A stretch of DNA of 41,149 nt, from contig CP070775.1 of NCBI GenBank assembly GCA_020346185.1, positions 3,146,335-3,187,483 on the forward strand. Reading direction: 5' to 3'. The position numbers and the translations under genes are program-made. Shown here piece after piece: positions 7,735 through 15,752 of this stretch (the first letter of the stretch is position 1; each line of letters starts with the position of its first letter). Source of the stretch: Betaproteobacteria bacterium (GTDB taxonomy: Bacteria > Pseudomonadota > Gammaproteobacteria > Burkholderiales > Eutrophovitaceae). Under the pieces are notes generated by a model. It was given only the letters and a program-made list of their open reading frames with translations. It did not search any database and had not been told where the DNA came from.

Positions 7735-8547
7735 ATGGCGAAGCCGCCTGCGAAATCGGAAAGTGGGATACGCACGCAGCGTGATTCGTGGAGTGCCTTG
7801 CGCCGTTTCACATCGGCGCGTATCGGTCTTGGCCGGGCCGGCGGCAGCATTCCAACGCGAGAGCTACTCGATTTTCAACTGGCGCACGCGCGGGCGCGCG
7901 ATGCGGTGAAGCACGCCTTCGACATTCCTGCGTTCGGTGAAGAACTGCGCCTACGGCAGATCGATTCGCTGGCACTCGGCAGTGCTGCCGGCGACCGTCA
8001 CACGTTTATCCAGCGGCCCGACCTGGGACGCATCCTTGACGAAGAGTCGAAAAGCCTGCTGCAATCCCGGGCCAGCAATCAGGCATGGGACATCGTGTTC
8101 GTCGTTGCCGACGGCCTGTCGGCGCTTGCGGTCGAGCGCCACGCGCTGCCGGTGATCGAAATGACGCGCGTTCATCTTTTGCGCGAAGGCTGGCGCATTG
8201 CACCTTATTGCCTGGTCAGCCAGGGACGCGTCGCAATCGGCGATGAGATCGGTGCAATGCTTGCGGCGCAACTGAGTGTGGTACTGATCGGCGAGCGACC
8301 CGGGTTGAGTTCGCCCGATAGCCTGGGTGCATATCTTACGTTTGATCCTCTACCGGGCCGCAGCAATGCTGAGCGCAACTGCGTTTCCAACGTCCGCCCG
8401 GAAGGTCTGAATTACGCCGCGGCGGCATTCAAACTACTGCACTTGATGCGACAGGCACACGCGCGGCAACTTTCCGGCATTGCGCTCAAAGAAGACGCCC
8501 CACTGCCCGCGCCGGCGGAATTACAGAAGTTGTTTCCAGAACGATAA
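7735..8547 (+). CDS. eutC: ethanolamine ammonia-lyase, light chain
   Basis: A 270-residue small subunit that helps bind adenosylcobalamin. Diagnostic segments include the N-terminal LRRFTSARIGLGRAG, DIVFVVADGLSALAVE, ALPVIEMTRV, the highly conserved VLIGERPGLSSPDSLGAYL, and RNCVSNVRPEGL before a C-terminal helix. It begins 11 nt after eutB, so translation is likely coupled, with only a weak ribosome-binding site. The pair is complete and appears intact. The following gene encodes an unrelated secreted protein, so the operon probably ends here. Confidence 0.95.
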   Translation: MAKPPAKSESGIRTQRDSWSALRRFTSARIGLGRAGGSIPTRELLDFQLAHARARDAVKHAFDIPAFGEELRLRQIDSLALGSAAGDRHTFIQRPDLGRILDEESKSLLQSRASNQAWDIVFVVADGLSALAVERHALPVIEMTRVHLLREGWRIAPYCLVSQGRVAIGDEIGAMLAAQLSVVLIGERPGLSSPDSLGAYLTFDPLPGRSNAERNCVSNVRPEGLNYAAAAFKLLHLMRQAHARQLSGIALKEDAPLPAPAELQKLFPER

Positions 8548-8591
8548 AGCAAATCAAAATAGATGGGGACGGCTCAGACGCTTCTTTGCTT

Positions 8592-8614
8592 TTGAGGGCG
8601 CGTGTCGCCTTCAA
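8592..8614. repeat. 9-bp stem hairpin between eutC and the Rap1a-like gene
   Basis: TTGAGGGCG pairs with CGCCTTCAA (one G-U) around the loop CGTGT. There is no T-tract, so a Rho-independent terminator is not supported. It could be a REP-like palindrome or an mRNA-end stabiliser for eutBC. The upstream ATGGGGACGGCTCAGACG also looks like an end of a small repeat element. Confidence 0.35.
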
Positions 8615-8659
8615 GCAGTGGCATCATGAAGAAAACTGAAGGCAGGAACGGGGGGAGAA

Positions 8660-9022
8660 ATGAAAACGATATTGGCAGTTTTGTTGGCCTCGGCGGCGAT
8701 GCTGGCCACGCCTGCACAGGCAGTAGACGGTAATGAACTGTACCAGTGGGGAAGGGAATGGAAGCGAAGCGATACACAAAACGCGCGCGATGCCGGGTCC
8801 TTCACGGGGTACATACAAGGATTTATCGATCTGCACACTGATCTGTCAGATCCTGAGATTGGAATCATAAAAGCGAAGTTCTTTTGCGTCCCGGCCAGAA
8901 CGCAGCGGGGTCAAGCATTCGATGCTGTGATGCGATATCTTGAGGCTCACCCTGAAAAACATCGCTTCACGGCTAGTAGTCTGGTGGCTTCCGGACTATG
9001 GGAGGCTTTTCCCTGCGACTAA
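8660..9022 (+). CDS. Rap1a/Tai-like secreted protein
   Basis: A 120-residue exported protein with a clear Sec signal peptide (MKTILAVLLASAAMLATPAQA). The mature pattern is that of the Rap1a/Tai family: GNELYQWGREW near the start, a glycine-containing helix FTGYIQGFID, KFFCVP, an amphipathic helix ending LEAHPEKH, then LVASGLWEAFPC at the C-terminus. Known members are periplasmic immunity proteins against type VI amidase effectors, but many chromosomal homologues have no partner toxin. None is adjacent here, so an immunity role is unproven. GGGGGGAG precedes the ATG. Confidence 0.65.
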   Translation: MKTILAVLLASAAMLATPAQAVDGNELYQWGREWKRSDTQNARDAGSFTGYIQGFIDLHTDLSDPEIGIIKAKFFCVPARTQRGQAFDAVMRYLEAHPEKHRFTASSLVASGLWEAFPCD

Positions 9023-9038
9023 TGATTGGGGTGAACCT

Positions 9039-10252
9039 CTGAGGTTCCCTGGCATTTCGCTGTGGTTCAAGAGCGGGTTGAGCGTTGTTGTTTGGTGAAA
9101 ACTGCCCATGCATGGCATTGCTGCGCGCAACCAGCGCGTTGGTTCAAGGCGCACTGGTGCGCCTGTCAGGTCTCGCGCTTTGCTTGAGTGGCGCCACTAC
9201 TCTTAAGCACCAGATCAAGAGTGTGGATCGGCTGCTTGGCAACGCGGGGCTGTAAGGTGCGCGCCGGGACATCTACCATGTACTGGCGCATCGCTGGCTT
9301 AACGGCGTTGAGCACATTCTGGTCTTGGTCAATTGGTCTGATCTGAGCAAAATCAGCACGTGCAACTGTTGCGTGCCAGTGTGGCCGTTGATGGTCGTAG
9401 TCTGACGTTGTACGAAGAAGCGCACGCGCAAGAATATTTGGGTAATCCGAAGCTGCCTTGCGCTCGGTGCAATCGCTGCTGCCTGCTTCGTGCAAAGTTG
9501 TTGCCATGACCGATGCGGGCTTTCACGCGCCTTGGTTCAAGGCCGTGAGCAAGCTGGGCTGGTGTTACATTGGCCGCCTGCGTGGGCGAAATCGTGTGTT
9601 GTTGCAATTCGACCCATTCTGGCGTCCGGCACGCGCGTCGTACCGGCGTGCCACAAGCAAAGCGCTTGTCCCGGGAGCAGGCAGATACGCGTACAGCAAC
9701 CCGGTAAATGTGCGTGTGGTGCTGGCCAAGCGCCAGGATAAACAACGCTGGCAATTGACCATATTTGGCGCCAGAGCGGCTTCGCGAAAGAGCGAGAAGA
9801 ACGCGAGGCGGGCACGCGAGCCGTGGTTACTTGCCACAAGTCCTGCGCTGTCACATCTGGCGGTCAAGAGCATTGTTGCGCGCTATCGCCAGAGGATGGG
9901 CATCGAGCAATCGTTTCGCAATAACAAGCACCTGCGGGTGGGTATGGGCTTTGAGCTCACGCGCTCAAGAAGTGCACAGCATTTGAACATCTTGCTGCTC
10001 ATCTTGCATCTGGCCGCGTTCAAGCAACGACTAATCGGAGACAGTGCCAAAGAAAGCCAGCTCGAACTGCAGTTTAGTGCAACACGGCGCAAGGACCGGC
10101 GGGAAGTATCTGTACTGACCCTGGTTCGGCGCATCCTCGACGAACCGCCTCATTTGCTAAAGCAGTTGCGGCCTATACAAGCCATCGCGGCACTCGGAGA
10201 ACAGGCTATCGATGCCTATGCGATTGCCATATAAAATACGGGGAAGCCTCAG
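9039..10252 (+). mobile_element. decayed IS10-group (IS4 family) insertion sequence
   Basis: The element is about 1214 bp long. The left end CTGAGGTTCCCTGGCATTT (9039) and the reverse complement of the right end, CTGAGGCTTCCCCGTATTT (ending 10252), form imperfect inverted repeats that begin CTGAG like IS10. The encoded transposase is IS4-family but broken. Flanking 9-mers GGTGAACCT and GGTCAGGCC match at 5 of 9 positions, so a target duplication is at best degraded. The right end stops 2 bp before the cheR-type stop codon. Confidence 0.8.
9112..10234 (+). pseudogene. IS4-family (IS10-like) transposase, broken
   Basis: The N-terminal part reads ALVQGALVRLSG and KHQIKSVDRLLGNAGL, then a TAA at 9253-9255. 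The same frame continues with IYHVLAHRW and VLVNWSDL. The frame shifts near 9350-9360 to LLRASVAVDGRSLTLYE, and again near 9450 to the open C-terminal part (9458-10234). The first catalytic Asp (normally DWSD) is Asn. The second (MTDAGF) and the Y-R-E-K motif (YRQRMGIEQ) are intact. It cannot make an active enzyme. The C-terminal 258 residues could be translated alone but lack the first catalytic residue. Confidence 0.85.
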
Positions 10253-10254
10253 GG

Positions 10255-11097
10255 TCAGGCCCCTTGCGGATCAACGACATCGTTGTTTTTCCGATAAATG
10301 CGTTGTTCATCGAACCACACGGAAAGCCCTTCTGCTCCTTCCGGCAAGTTCTCGTGGATGCCGATCACGAGTGACGCGCCGTCATGCATGGCGTTAACGA
10401 TGCGCTTTAAGTGCTCGAGCTGAAGTGCTTCGTCGAAGTAAGTGAATACGAGATTACGGCAGAGCACGAGATCAAAACGCCTGCCGGGTCGCTCCTGGCG
10501 AATATCCTGCTCCAGGAGTTGGACACAGCGCTTGTATTCCGGTTTGAGACAATAGTTATCGCGTTCGAGCTCGAAGGCCCGGTTAAGCCAGCTTTCTGGC
10601 ATGTTTTTCAAAGAGCCAAATTTGTAGCAGGCGTCGCCGGCACGCCGCATCATATTGGGATCGGCATCGGTGGCGACAATATCGATGCTTAGCCTGGGAA
10701 ATTTTGACTGCAATTCCGTGGCCCACAGGACCGCAAGCGTATAAGGCTCTTCACCGGATCCGCAGCCAGCACTCCAAACACGCAACCTCGTGTCGCCACG
10801 CTCGAGCGCTTGTTGAGCCAGTGCCGGCAGTACCCGCTGCTGCAAGGTTACGAAAACGCCTTGATCACGATAAAAGCGTGAGATTGTGATTCGGCAAAGG
10901 GCATCGAGCTCTACCCATTCATCGGCATGATCTTGCAGATAGGCTTCGTATTCGTCGATACCTGCCAGGCGGAGGTTTCGCATACGAGCGTCGACGCGCT
11001 TGCATACTTGTTTTCGCACCTTGCAAAACCCCGGCCAGCGCATGTGCAATTGCGGCAAGGCCCATTGCAGAAACCGCACGCACTGCTCGTCTTTCAT
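10255..11097 (-). CDS. CheR-type protein-glutamate methyltransferase
   Basis: This 280-residue protein has the CheR layout: a small helical N-terminal domain (1-75) and a SAM-binding Rossmann domain with WSAGCGSGEEPYTLA, IVATDADPN and FDLVLCRNLVFTYFD. CheR proteins methylate glutamates of chemoreceptors. No receptor, CheA, CheB or flagellar gene is nearby, and no C-terminal TPR region is present, so it may act in an orphan or non-motility signalling pathway. AGGAGG lies 4 nt before the ATG at 11097 and decides the start over an ATG seven codons upstream. The IS element ends 2 bp from its stop codon. Confidence 0.85.
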   Translation of the reverse strand: MKDEQCVRFLQWALPQLHMRWPGFCKVRKQVCKRVDARMRNLRLAGIDEYEAYLQDHADEWVELDALCRITISRFYRDQGVFVTLQQRVLPALAQQALERGDTRLRVWSAGCGSGEEPYTLAVLWATELQSKFPRLSIDIVATDADPNMMRRAGDACYKFGSLKNMPESWLNRAFELERDNYCLKPEYKRCVQLLEQDIRQERPGRRFDLVLCRNLVFTYFDEALQLEHLKRIVNAMHDGASLVIGIHENLPEGAEGLSVWFDEQRIYRKNNDVVDPQGA

Positions 11098-11143
11098 GAA
11101 ACCTCCTGGATACGACACGATGATGCCAAGCTGAATAGATGTC

Positions 11144-11160
11144 CTAGTGATTTACACTAG
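11144..11160. promoter_or_regulatory. perfect inverted repeat between divergent genes, candidate operator
   Basis: CTAGTG, five bases (ATTTA), CACTAG lies 47 bp before the cheR-type start and 67 bp before the NAD-kinase-like start. Position and symmetry suit an operator, but the bound regulator is unknown. Confidence 0.35.
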
Positions 11161-11227
11161 CTTAACTCCAATGCTGCGAGGGCACGCGACACATGAATCC
11201 CATTAGACGCGCGAGAGTATCTTCAGA

Positions 11228-12328
11228 ATGCGAACGATTGGTCTGATCGTGAACCCCGTCGCCGGGATGGGTGGCAGCGTGGGATTAAAAGGCACCGATG
11301 GTGAGATGTATGCGAAGGCGCTCGCGATGGGCGCCGAGCCGGTCAGCCCGGCGAGAGCGCGGGAATTTCTGTCTCATATCTCTTGCCGCAACAAGCTCCG
11401 GCTGCTGGTGGCGCCCGGCCCGATGGGGGCAGATCACGCACAGGCAGTCGGATTGAGTTATGAGACCGTCGGCACGCTTACGAATGAGCCGGCGCGTGAA
11501 GATACCAAGTCCATTGCCGGGAAGATGCTGGAGGCCGGTGCCGAACTAATTGTTTTTGCGGGCGGCGATGGTACTGCGCGAGACATGGCGGATGCCATCG
11601 ACCTTCGGATCCCGGTCATCGCCATACCGTCAGGTGTAAAGGTCTACAGTTCAGTGTTCGCCTACAACCCGAGGGCAGCAGCAGGGCTGCTCGACGCTTT
11701 TGTCGAAAGCGCAGATGTAGCCGAGGAGGAGGTTCTGGATATCGACGAGGACGCTTTCCGTGCCGGCGTAGTCGATTCCCGCCATTATGGTTTCCTGCTC
11801 GTGCCCGAAGTCGGAAGGCTGCTCCAGGCAGGCAAGGAACTCTCCGGCACGACCGGCTCCACGGCAGAAGTGAAGCGGGAAATCGCTGAAGCTGTAATTG
11901 AACAAATGGTGCCGCAAGCACTTTATCTGCTCGGCCCCGGGACCACGGTGCGTGCGATTGCCGAAGAACTTGCGATCGAAAAGACGCTGTTGGGCGTCGA
12001 TGCGATAGTCGACGGTGAACTGGTTGGCAGCGACCTGAATGAGCACTCGATTCTCGAGCTGCTGGACCGCTATGCGAGAGCCGTGATCGTCGTGACGCCG
12101 CTCGGGGGCAACGGGTTCATCTTCGGTCGCGGCAACAAACAGTTCACCCCCAAAGTGCTTCGGCGTGTTGGTCGCGAAAACATCGTAGTCATCGGCGACA
12201 GAGACAAGCTTCTGAAGCTTGCAAGCTTGCACGTCGACACCGGTGATCCGGAACTGGATGAATCGCTGTCAGGCTATATCGATGTGATAGTCGGGCGGAA
12301 CCATAGCAAGTTAATGCGTGTGGGATAA
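11228..12328 (+). CDS. ATP-NAD kinase-like family protein
   Basis: A 366-residue protein of the NAD-kinase-like family found beside catabolic genes (COG3199 type). IGLIVNPVAGMGG at the N-terminus and the kinase signature FAGGDGTARDM at about residue 115 show the ATP-NAD/diacylglycerol-kinase fold. VIAIPSGVKVYSSVFA follows, and the C-terminal domain contains LLGPGTTVRAIAEEL and VTPLGGNGFIFGRGN. It may phosphorylate NAD or a related nucleotide, but it is not the housekeeping NAD kinase. The start ATG lacks a strong ribosome-binding site. It is divergent from the cheR-type gene and followed by a region without clear genes. Confidence 0.82.
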   Translation: MRTIGLIVNPVAGMGGSVGLKGTDGEMYAKALAMGAEPVSPARAREFLSHISCRNKLRLLVAPGPMGADHAQAVGLSYETVGTLTNEPAREDTKSIAGKMLEAGAELIVFAGGDGTARDMADAIDLRIPVIAIPSGVKVYSSVFAYNPRAAAGLLDAFVESADVAEEEVLDIDEDAFRAGVVDSRHYGFLLVPEVGRLLQAGKELSGTTGSTAEVKREIAEAVIEQMVPQALYLLGPGTTVRAIAEELAIEKTLLGVDAIVDGELVGSDLNEHSILELLDRYARAVIVVTPLGGNGFIFGRGNKQFTPKVLRRVGRENIVVIGDRDKLLKLASLHVDTGDPELDESLSGYIDVIVGRNHSKLMRVG

Positions 12329-12680
12329 CCGAGGCAGACTCTAAGTTTCCGCTGCGCCAGGCGATCAACCACGCGTGATAATTCCGAGGCGGTCGTGGAA
12401 GCAGACAAACAGGCGATGGCATTCGAAGAAACCAGGCCTTGTTTGGAGCTAAACGGTGAGGGACGGCTGCTTCTGAAGGCTCAGGAAGTGGTGCTCCTTC
12501 CGCGTCATGTCTTGGCTGCCTCCTTTGTGAGGTGAATAGCCGTGCCAGGATAGGGGTCTTTGAAGACACTTTCTATAAGGTCTATAAGGCGGGCTTCGGC
12601 GGGGCGTTCACGTTCTGCTCGCGATATCGGGAGTTCACAAGTGTTCACCTCAAAAGGCTGCGGCGGGCTATCTTGCTGAG
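12329..12680. other. 352-bp region without a clear gene
   Basis: It holds a short plus-strand frame (12416-12535, about 39 residues, ending LPRHVLAASFVR) that reads like coding sequence but is too short to identify. It also holds a 9-bp tandem repeat at 12572-12589. It may be a gene remnant. Confidence 0.4.
12572..12589. repeat. tandem 9-bp repeat TCTATAAGG x2
   Basis: Two perfect adjacent copies of TCTATAAGG lie in the non-coding region. A recent slippage duplication is the simplest reading. Confidence 0.6.
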
Positions 12681-12929
12681 ATGAGCGTACGAGGTTGGGG
12701 CGCTTTTGATGTCGAATCGTTCGACCCTGACGATGGCATTTTGCACGTCGCGCTCAGGGGTTCTGCGTTGATACCCGATGGTGATCTGCCATCCGGGCGC
12801 CTTATCTGGAAAGGAGCCATGGTGGGGGCTGTTGTCTGCTCGCTGCCAAACACACCAGAGGGCACAGCACTTAAGGCGACCATGGAAGAGACCACGGATA
12901 GGTGCAAGATTAGCGTTCGGCTAGGTTAG
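12681..12929 (+). CDS. small hypothetical protein
   Basis: An 82-residue frame, MSVRGWGAFDVESFDPDDGI and onward, with balanced amino-acid composition and two cysteines. No ribosome-binding site is evident before the ATG and I recognise no family. It lies 98 bp before the promoter of the heme-binding-type gene. It could be a real small gene or chance. Confidence 0.25.
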   Translation: MSVRGWGAFDVESFDPDDGILHVALRGSALIPDGDLPSGRLIWKGAMVGAVVCSLPNTPEGTALKATMEETTDRCKISVRLG

Positions 12930-13026
12930 GAAACTACGGTGGACGACACATTCCTCGCTCTTCACGAACGTAGTCGCGGGCCAGTTCAGATAACGTTCTT
13001 GTAACAATCGAAAGGATAAGAAATCG

Positions 13027-13054
13027 TTGTCTTTCGACAAATTTTCGCTATAGT
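13027..13054 (+). promoter_or_regulatory. sigma-70-type promoter with overlapping inverted repeat
   Basis: TTGTCT (13027-13032), a 16-bp spacer and TATAGT (13049-13054) make a good sigma-70 promoter about 100 bp before the GlcG/HbpS-like gene. The -35 is one arm of TTGTC-TTTC-GACAA (13027-13040), a perfect short inverted repeat that could be a repressor site. Confidence 0.55.
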
Positions 13055-13153
13055 CGTCTTGCAGTTCCAAAAGTGGACTGGAGATCAACTTGTCGTCGTC
13101 GTGGGAGCCAAAAATTTGGTTCCAAGACGAATAACTTTAACTGGAGGATGAAA

Positions 13154-13675
13154 ATGTCACTGAAGTTTTTTCTCTCTGCAACCGCGGCAGCGGTTATTGG
13201 CTTAGCCATAGCGACTGGCGCGCAAGCCGATGGTCATGTAAAGAGTAAACGGGTATTGACTCTCGATCTCGCCAAGAAAATTGCGGACGGCTGTGAGGCA
13301 CATTTTGCCAAGCAGGCCGATTGGCGCCCCCTGAATATCGCGATCGTCGATGATGGCGGGAACCTCAAAGTATTTCGGCGCATGGATAATTCCTTTCTCC
13401 TGAGCATCGATATCGCCTTGTTGAAGGCGAACACATCGGCGGGCTTACCGTTCCCGAGTCGTGCGGTTGGTGAACTCGCTTTCGGCAAAGATGGACAGCC
13501 TGGCCGGGTTCCGGGAATCGCTGATATTCCGGGTGTTGCGGCGTTTCCCGGCGGATTGCCGATCATGACCAAAGATGGCCAGCTTCTCGGCGCTATTGGT
13601 GTAAGCGGCGCCACCGGCGATCAAGACGAAGAATGCGCGGCGGCGGGCCTGGAAGCAGTCAAGGATATGCTCTGA
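13154..13675 (+). CDS. exported GlcG/HbpS-family (DUF336) protein
   Basis: A 173-residue protein with a Sec signal peptide (MSLKFFLSATAAAVIGLAIA, cleavage probably after AQA). The mature part is a heme-binding GlcG/HbpS-type domain: LTLDLAKKIADGCEAHF, then NIAIVDDGGNLKVFRRMD, a middle segment with FPSRAVGELAFGKD, and the glycine-rich GGLPIMTKDGQLLGAIGVSG with GDQDEECAAAGLEAV at the end. GGAGG sits 6 nt before the ATG at 13154; an ATG two codons earlier is too close to it. Homologues bind heme or small ligands, and some sit beside redox enzymes. A strong terminator follows, so it is probably monocistronic. Confidence 0.85.
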   Translation: MSLKFFLSATAAAVIGLAIATGAQADGHVKSKRVLTLDLAKKIADGCEAHFAKQADWRPLNIAIVDDGGNLKVFRRMDNSFLLSIDIALLKANTSAGLPFPSRAVGELAFGKDGQPGRVPGIADIPGVAAFPGGLPIMTKDGQLLGAIGVSGATGDQDEECAAAGLEAVKDML

Positions 13676-13705
13676 GACGAACGGTTGAACTTGTAATTCG
13701 GTCGC

Positions 13706-13740
13706 TCGAGGCGGTGACTATGGTCGCCGCCTCGATTTTG
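13706..13740 (+). terminator. Rho-independent terminator
   Basis: A 13-bp stem, TCGAGGCGGTGAC pairing with GTCGCCGCCTCGA (one G-U), has the loop TATG and is followed by TTTTG. It ends the GlcG/HbpS-like gene transcript. Confidence 0.85.
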
Positions 13741-13849
13741 TTGTGCGAACGGGGTCGGTTCAGGCCTGTGTATTCGTGTGCGGAAGGGGAGTTCGACCCA
13801 AGTTAACGTTCGACTTATGGAACATAGATTGTCGTCACTGGAGAACTTG

Positions 13850-14707
13850 ATGAAATCAACAATCAAACTCATTGTGTCGCTTTTCATTTGCGGTCATGTG
13901 CTAGCCGATGATTTATCTGTGGTTTACCAATCCGCCAGTAACACGCCCCTCAGTAATCCGCATGATGTGAAGCTGTCTCCGGACGGCAAATATCTGTTTG
14001 TCTCCGACGTGGGTAACAACCGGGTGGTGCTGCTGGACCCAGAAACCTTGCTATTCGTTGGTGCGTTCGGTGACGATCACCAATCCGGTACTCACGATGT
14101 CGATTTCGATGCACAAGGGCGAGCCTATGTTGCTGACACGCATAACAACCGTGTGACCATCTATCGCATGGAAGGTACTCGTGCGACGCTAGTCGGTGAA
14201 CTCAACGAGGGCGTGCGAGGACCCGAAGGAGTGCTCATTCATTCCAATGGGCGTGTCTATGTCGCGGGTGCCTGGTCGGGTAACGTGGTGGCCTATGAAG
14301 GCGGTCGGGTTGTGAGTGAATTGGACGGCTTGTCGTCGCCGCATGATCTCGAAGAAGCCGCTGACGGCAATATCTGGTTATCTGACTCGAACAATCATCG
14401 CGTGTTGCTGGTTTCACCCGACCTCAAAATTCTGCGCGAGTTGAGCCGTGATGTCTACGGTTTCAACGGTGTGCGTTACATGGATTTACTCGACGATGGC
14501 ACCTTGGTCGCGGCCGACAAGAACAACCATCAAATCAAATTCATTGCGCCGGATGGCAGACTACTGCTTGTGATGGGCAGCGGCAGGCGAGAAGAAGGGC
14601 CGGACAAATTCGCCACGCCTGAAGGCGTCGAGATCAGGGGCAATACGATCTGGTTCTCTGATTCGGGTAATGACCGCGTTGTCAAATACACAATACAGAG
14701 GCCGTAA
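13850..14707 (+). CDS. exported NHL-repeat beta-propeller protein
   Basis: A 285-residue protein with a signal peptide (MKSTIKLIVSLFICGHVLA). NHL-type blades recur through it: PHDVKLSPDGKYLFVSDVGNNRVV, HDVDFDAQGRAYVADTHNNRV, GPEGVLIHSNGRVYVAGAW, PHDLEEAADGNIWLSDSNNH and TPEGVEIRGNTIWFSDSGND. This gives about six blades of a propeller. The role could be ligand binding or a lactonase-like activity. GGAG about 7 nt before ATG 13850 decides the start over an ATG 24 codons upstream. It lies after the terminator and 83 bp before the Tat-type aldo/keto-reductase-like gene. Confidence 0.85.
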   Translation: MKSTIKLIVSLFICGHVLADDLSVVYQSASNTPLSNPHDVKLSPDGKYLFVSDVGNNRVVLLDPETLLFVGAFGDDHQSGTHDVDFDAQGRAYVADTHNNRVTIYRMEGTRATLVGELNEGVRGPEGVLIHSNGRVYVAGAWSGNVVAYEGGRVVSELDGLSSPHDLEEAADGNIWLSDSNNHRVLLVSPDLKILRELSRDVYGFNGVRYMDLLDDGTLVAADKNNHQIKFIAPDGRLLLVMGSGRREEGPDKFATPEGVEIRGNTIWFSDSGNDRVVKYTIQRP

Positions 14708-14790
14708 GTGATTCGCTTAGTCAAATTAGTGGATAAACTCAATTTGTTTGCCGACGGGCGAATCAATCAGGCAACGCTGGAGACAAATGC

Positions 14791-15711
14791 ATGACGACAG
14801 AAATTATCAACCGCCGCAAATTCCTCGCATTGATATCCGCTGCGGGCCTTGCCGGACTCGCGCCGGGAATCTCGCTCGCGCGAGAGCAGATGCCGAAGCG
14901 GCGGATCCCCGGTACCAATGAGTATTTGCCGATTATCGGCCTTGGATCGACCAAGCCGGTAGGGCAGATTGCAGACAGAGGCACTGCGCCGATCGCCAGC
15001 GTGTTGCGTACGCTTGTCGAGAATGGCGGCAGTGTTGTCGATACCTGGCCCAGGAACCAGCCGAACGACGAAGGATTCGGGCGCGTGATCAATGAGCCGG
15101 ACCTGCGCGATGCCCTGTTTGTCACCAGCAAAATAGACCGGACCGGCAAGCAAGCGGGGATTGACCAGTTCCGGCAAACACAGCGCCTCTATCAGCGCAA
15201 CACCCTGGATTTGTTGCAGGTGTTCAACCTCACCGACGTCGAAACACAGTGGTCCACTCTCATGGACTTAAAAGCAGCGGGTGAAGCGCGCTACATAGGC
15301 GTCACAGTATCGAGCCAGGGCCTCTACGATCAGCTCGCAACTTTTGTCAGACGTGAGCAACCGGACTTCGTGCAGGTCAACTACTCGATCACCGAACGCG
15401 GTGCCGAGCAACGCATGTTGCCGATGCTGCAGGACAAGGGGATCGGCGTCATCATCAATCGGCCGTTCATGAACGGTGATTACTTCCGCAAGATCGGCGA
15501 TCGTCCTCTACCGGAATGGGCAGCCGAGTTCGACTGCGAGAGCTGGGCACAGTTTTCATTGAAGTACATCCTGCCGCACCCAGCGATCACGTGCGTGCTG
15601 ACCGAGACCACCAAGCCGAAGCACATGGCCGAGAACGCGCGTGCAGCATTCGGGCGTATGCCGGATCAAGCTCAGCGTGCGCGGATGCGCGATGTGATCA
15701 GTTCAGTCTGA
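14791..15711 (+). CDS. Tat-exported aldo/keto-reductase-like protein lacking catalytic Tyr and His
   Basis: The 306-residue protein starts with a twin-arginine-type leader (INRRKFLALISAAGLAG) followed by an AKR TIM barrel. D84 and K114 (FVTSKI) of the usual Asp-Tyr-Lys-His tetrad are present. The Tyr segment, normally MYG or VYG plus an acidic residue, reads PRNQPNDEG, and the His normally found in LLQVHN is F145 (LLQVFNL). The C-terminal part keeps the family pattern, with FVQVNYSITERGAEQRMLP, GVIINRPFMNGDYF and PEWAAEFDCESWAQF. It is either a pseudoenzyme that may bind a ligand or cofactor, or one with altered chemistry. It follows the NHL-repeat gene and may share its envelope role. Confidence 0.85.
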   Translation: MTTEIINRRKFLALISAAGLAGLAPGISLAREQMPKRRIPGTNEYLPIIGLGSTKPVGQIADRGTAPIASVLRTLVENGGSVVDTWPRNQPNDEGFGRVINEPDLRDALFVTSKIDRTGKQAGIDQFRQTQRLYQRNTLDLLQVFNLTDVETQWSTLMDLKAAGEARYIGVTVSSQGLYDQLATFVRREQPDFVQVNYSITERGAEQRMLPMLQDKGIGVIINRPFMNGDYFRKIGDRPLPEWAAEFDCESWAQFSLKYILPHPAITCVLTETTKPKHMAENARAAFGRMPDQAQRARMRDVISSV

Positions 15712-15752
15712 CCACGATTTCCCCTCGCGAGTGGCCCGTACCTAAGTTGGCG

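Noticed and set aside
8660-9022. Type VI secretion effector-immunity pair
   Set aside because: The protein looks Rap1a/Tai-like but no amidase effector or secretion gene is adjacent, so only the family resemblance is reported.
9030-10261. Clean 9-bp target-site duplication around the insertion sequence
   Set aside because: The flanking 9-mers agree at only 5 of 9 positions, so it is not claimed as a duplication.
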